A DNA stretch of 15,897 bases from CAZBGL01 sp964491375. GTDB taxonomy: Bacteria; Desulfobacterota; Deferrisomatia; Deferrisomatales; Deferrisomataceae. Within the stretch, counting starts at the first letter, position 1, and each line of letters begins with the position of its first letter. The notes under the pieces were generated by a model. The model was given only the letters and a program-made list of their open reading frames with translations. It made no database searches and was not told where the DNA came from. Positions 14,790 through 15,897 of the stretch are shown piece after piece. A program made the translations under genes and the position numbers. The stretch is from positions 1 through 15,897 of the forward strand of contig CAZBGL010000222.1 of NCBI GenBank assembly GCA_964491375.1, in the 5' to 3' direction.

Positions 14790-15477
14790 ACTCCCGGCAA
14801 CGGGCGGCGCGGTCCCGTCGGAGGGCGCGCTCCACGGCGTTCAGTTCGCCGGGCCCGAGAACCTGCCCGAGTACCGTTCGTTGGGCCTCGAACATGGTGA
14901 CGTCCGTGTCCACGATTCCGTCGAAACACCGCAACATGTCCCGGTGGTAGCGGGACCACCCGGAGCGGAAAAACTCCGGGTTCTTCACCGTGGTGACCAC
15001 CCGGATCGCTCCGGAGCGCACGAGGTCCAGCGGAAACAGTGCACACCCGAAGGGCTTCCGGTCGTGGATGGCGCACCGGGTGCCCCTGAGGTGCCGGCAA
15101 CGGACCTCCACCTTGCAGCACAGGTTCCGGCCCAGCCTGGGCCGGCACCGGGCCGGGTTGCAACGCCAGGGGTCGTTCAGTAGGGGATCCACGTAGAGAT
15201 CCCGCCGGACCCGGATGAGTCCCTGGACGAACCCCTCGAACCATCCCTCCCAGGGCACTGTGGTGAATCGGGTTCTGGGCAAACCGGTCCTCCCGTCTTT
15301 TTCTGCGCCTGCTCGCCCCGAGACCGGCTCGTTCGCGGCCCGAAGGGCCGCGTGATCCTCTCCTGTTTCTTCGTCTTGCCTCTCTCCACCCGGGGACGGG
15401 GGCCCCCGGGTTGCCAGCCGGGGAGGAACGTACCAGAATTTGAACCCCGGAGGAAAATCCCAGGTGCGGATTCTCAT
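14713..15477 (-). CDS. Second cysteine-cluster (YkgJ-like) protein
   Basis: A 254-residue protein whose core (WRCNPARC...NLCCKVEVRC...RCAIHDRKPFGCALFP) carries Cys106, 111, 120, 121, 127, 135 and 145. The CC pair and the C-IHDRKP-C-FP ending resemble the YkgJ zinc/iron-chelating family; metal or Fe-S binding is inferred. The N-terminal ~70 residues are low-complexity and charged in the middle, with FPPGFKFWYVPPRL near the start. The ATG at 15477 is chosen as the first plausible start, preceded only by a weak G-rich site; a 30-residue extension to 15567 is possible. The C-terminus is antisense to the end of rlmM over 77 bases. It is about twice as long as the YkgJ protein at 10200-10550 and not an obvious duplicate. 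Confidence 0.75.
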   Translation of the reverse strand: MRIRTWDFPPGFKFWYVPPRLATRGPPSPGGERQDEETGEDHAALRAANEPVSGRAGAEKDGRTGLPRTRFTTVPWEGWFEGFVQGLIRVRRDLYVDPLLNDPWRCNPARCRPRLGRNLCCKVEVRCRHLRGTRCAIHDRKPFGCALFPLDLVRSGAIRVVTTVKNPEFFRSGWSRYHRDMLRCFDGIVDTDVTMFEAQRTVLGQVLGPGELNAVERALRRDRAARCREFSDGIVSAPSSRTGLRAGRAPPSTR

Positions 15478-15608
15478 CAACCCGACCCCGGGCCCAGGAG
15501 ACCGGTAGCAACCGCCCGGTGTGGGAAGGTCGGGACTCGCCCGGGCCCACGCCCCTCGGCTTCGCAAAGGAACGCCCCTGACGGGGGTCTCGGGGGTGTA
15601 GTTTGCAG
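15478..15608. other. Gene-free region upstream of the second cysteine-cluster gene
   Basis: No gene recognised. It should hold the promoter of the minus-strand gene, but I see no clear hexamer pair. An 11-bp inverted repeat starts here: GCCCCTGACGG (15574-15584) against CCGCCAGGGGC (15614-15624), with 10 of 11 pairs and a 29-nt loop. Its right arm lies within the start of the repeat copy at 15609. Confidence 0.5.
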
Positions 15609-15760
15609 GAGTACCGCCAGGGGCTCGTCTCCGCTCGCGGCCCCGGCCTCGGCGGTGTTGCTCGGAGGCGGTGTGCCGCTCGCGTGCACGAACGGCGGAC
15701 TCGGGAGACGGCGTGGCCGGCCTTCCGGCCGCCTTCGCGGATCCGAGCCCCCGGGCAGGT
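15609..15760. repeat. Right copy of the dispersed direct repeat
   Basis: Matches 1-~150 in the same orientation, 15.6 kb away. The fold GCGGC (15637-15641) with GCCGC (15675-15679) is kept. The inner stem CGGCCTC (15644-15650) is weakened by one missing C in its partner (GAGG-CG, 15665-15670). The loop element GTGTTGCTCG is unchanged. A perfect GGCCGG/CCGGCC hairpin (15715-15730) lies in the tail, where the left copy has a shorter version. No coding potential is convincing on either strand. Confidence 0.75.
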
Positions 15761-15897
15761 TGGGAGCGGCCCGTTCGGTCCGTGCGGGGCCGGGAGGGCC
15801 CCCTGCGAGGCGCGGGCGCGGCTCCTACGGTCGCCGCGGCCCCGGGGGTTCCGAGCGGCGTTGGCGTGCCCCGAGGATGCCCGCCGGGCGCTTCCGG
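15761..15897. other. Gene-free window end with GC-rich inverted repeats
   Basis: No gene recognised. GGGGCC (15786-15791) pairs with GGCCCC (15797-15802), and CGCGGC (15817-15822) pairs with GCCGCG (15833-15838) around TCCTACGGTC. The second, with its GCGGCTCCTAC core, looks like the REP-type palindromes found between genes in many Proteobacteria. With one copy visible, this is only a resemblance. Confidence 0.4.

Noticed and set aside
15477..15897. tRNA, known riboswitch, SRP RNA or RNase P RNA in the right gene-free region
   Set aside because: I looked for the conserved cores of these RNAs by eye and found none. Structure is present, but no known family signature.

Overview
This is a very GC-rich, densely packed bacterial window. 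Codons end almost always in G or C, there are several GTG starts, and many genes overlap stop-to-start. Gene order and protein motifs suggest a deltaproteobacterial (Desulfobacterota-like) chromosome. That placement is inference from the queA-tgt-yajC-secD-secF-recJ order and the GC content, not from a phylogenetic test. I see no tRNA, rRNA, CRISPR array, transposase, phage or defence gene.

Layout. (a) 1-375 has no convincing gene. It holds one copy of a dispersed repeat of about 150 bp, then a promoter with an overlapping dyad just upstream of hflK. (b) 376-9256 is one long plus-strand unit: hflK, hflC (regulators of the FtsH membrane protease), queA and tgt (queuosine tRNA modification), yajC, secD and secF (Sec translocon accessory complex), and recJ (single-strand exonuclease). 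Spacings are mostly 0-18 nt. The exception is an 88-nt yajC-secD gap with a strong hairpin. An unusually AT-rich, near-consensus promoter lies inside tgt and could drive yajC-secDF-recJ separately. (c) 9263-10550 is a minus-strand pair: a YkgJ-type cysteine-cluster protein, then a patatin-like phospholipase that converges on recJ with 6 nt between stops. (d) 10642-12556 is a divergent plus-strand trio with GTGA stop/start overlaps: a CPBP (CAAX-type) intramembrane protease, a DUF1848 protein with a radical-SAM-like cysteine motif at its C-terminus, and a CYTH-domain protein. A membrane-anchored DUF6544-type protein (12685-13518) and an RlmM-type 23S rRNA 2'-O-methyltransferase (13647-14789) follow. 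(e) 14713-15477 is a second cysteine-cluster protein on the minus strand, overlapping the 3' end of rlmM tail-to-tail. (f) 15478-15897 has no gene. It carries a second copy of the repeat seen at the window's left edge, plus several inverted repeats.

How it fits together. Region (b) groups membrane-protein quality control, protein export, tRNA modification and DNA repair under shared transcription. Regions (c) and (d) are accessory and mostly uncharacterised. The overlapping CPBP/DUF1848/CYTH trio, and the DUF1848 cysteine motif in particular, is the best candidate for undescribed biology. The most unexpected non-coding signals are the promoter inside tgt, the operator-like dyad at hflK and the long repeat at both window ends.
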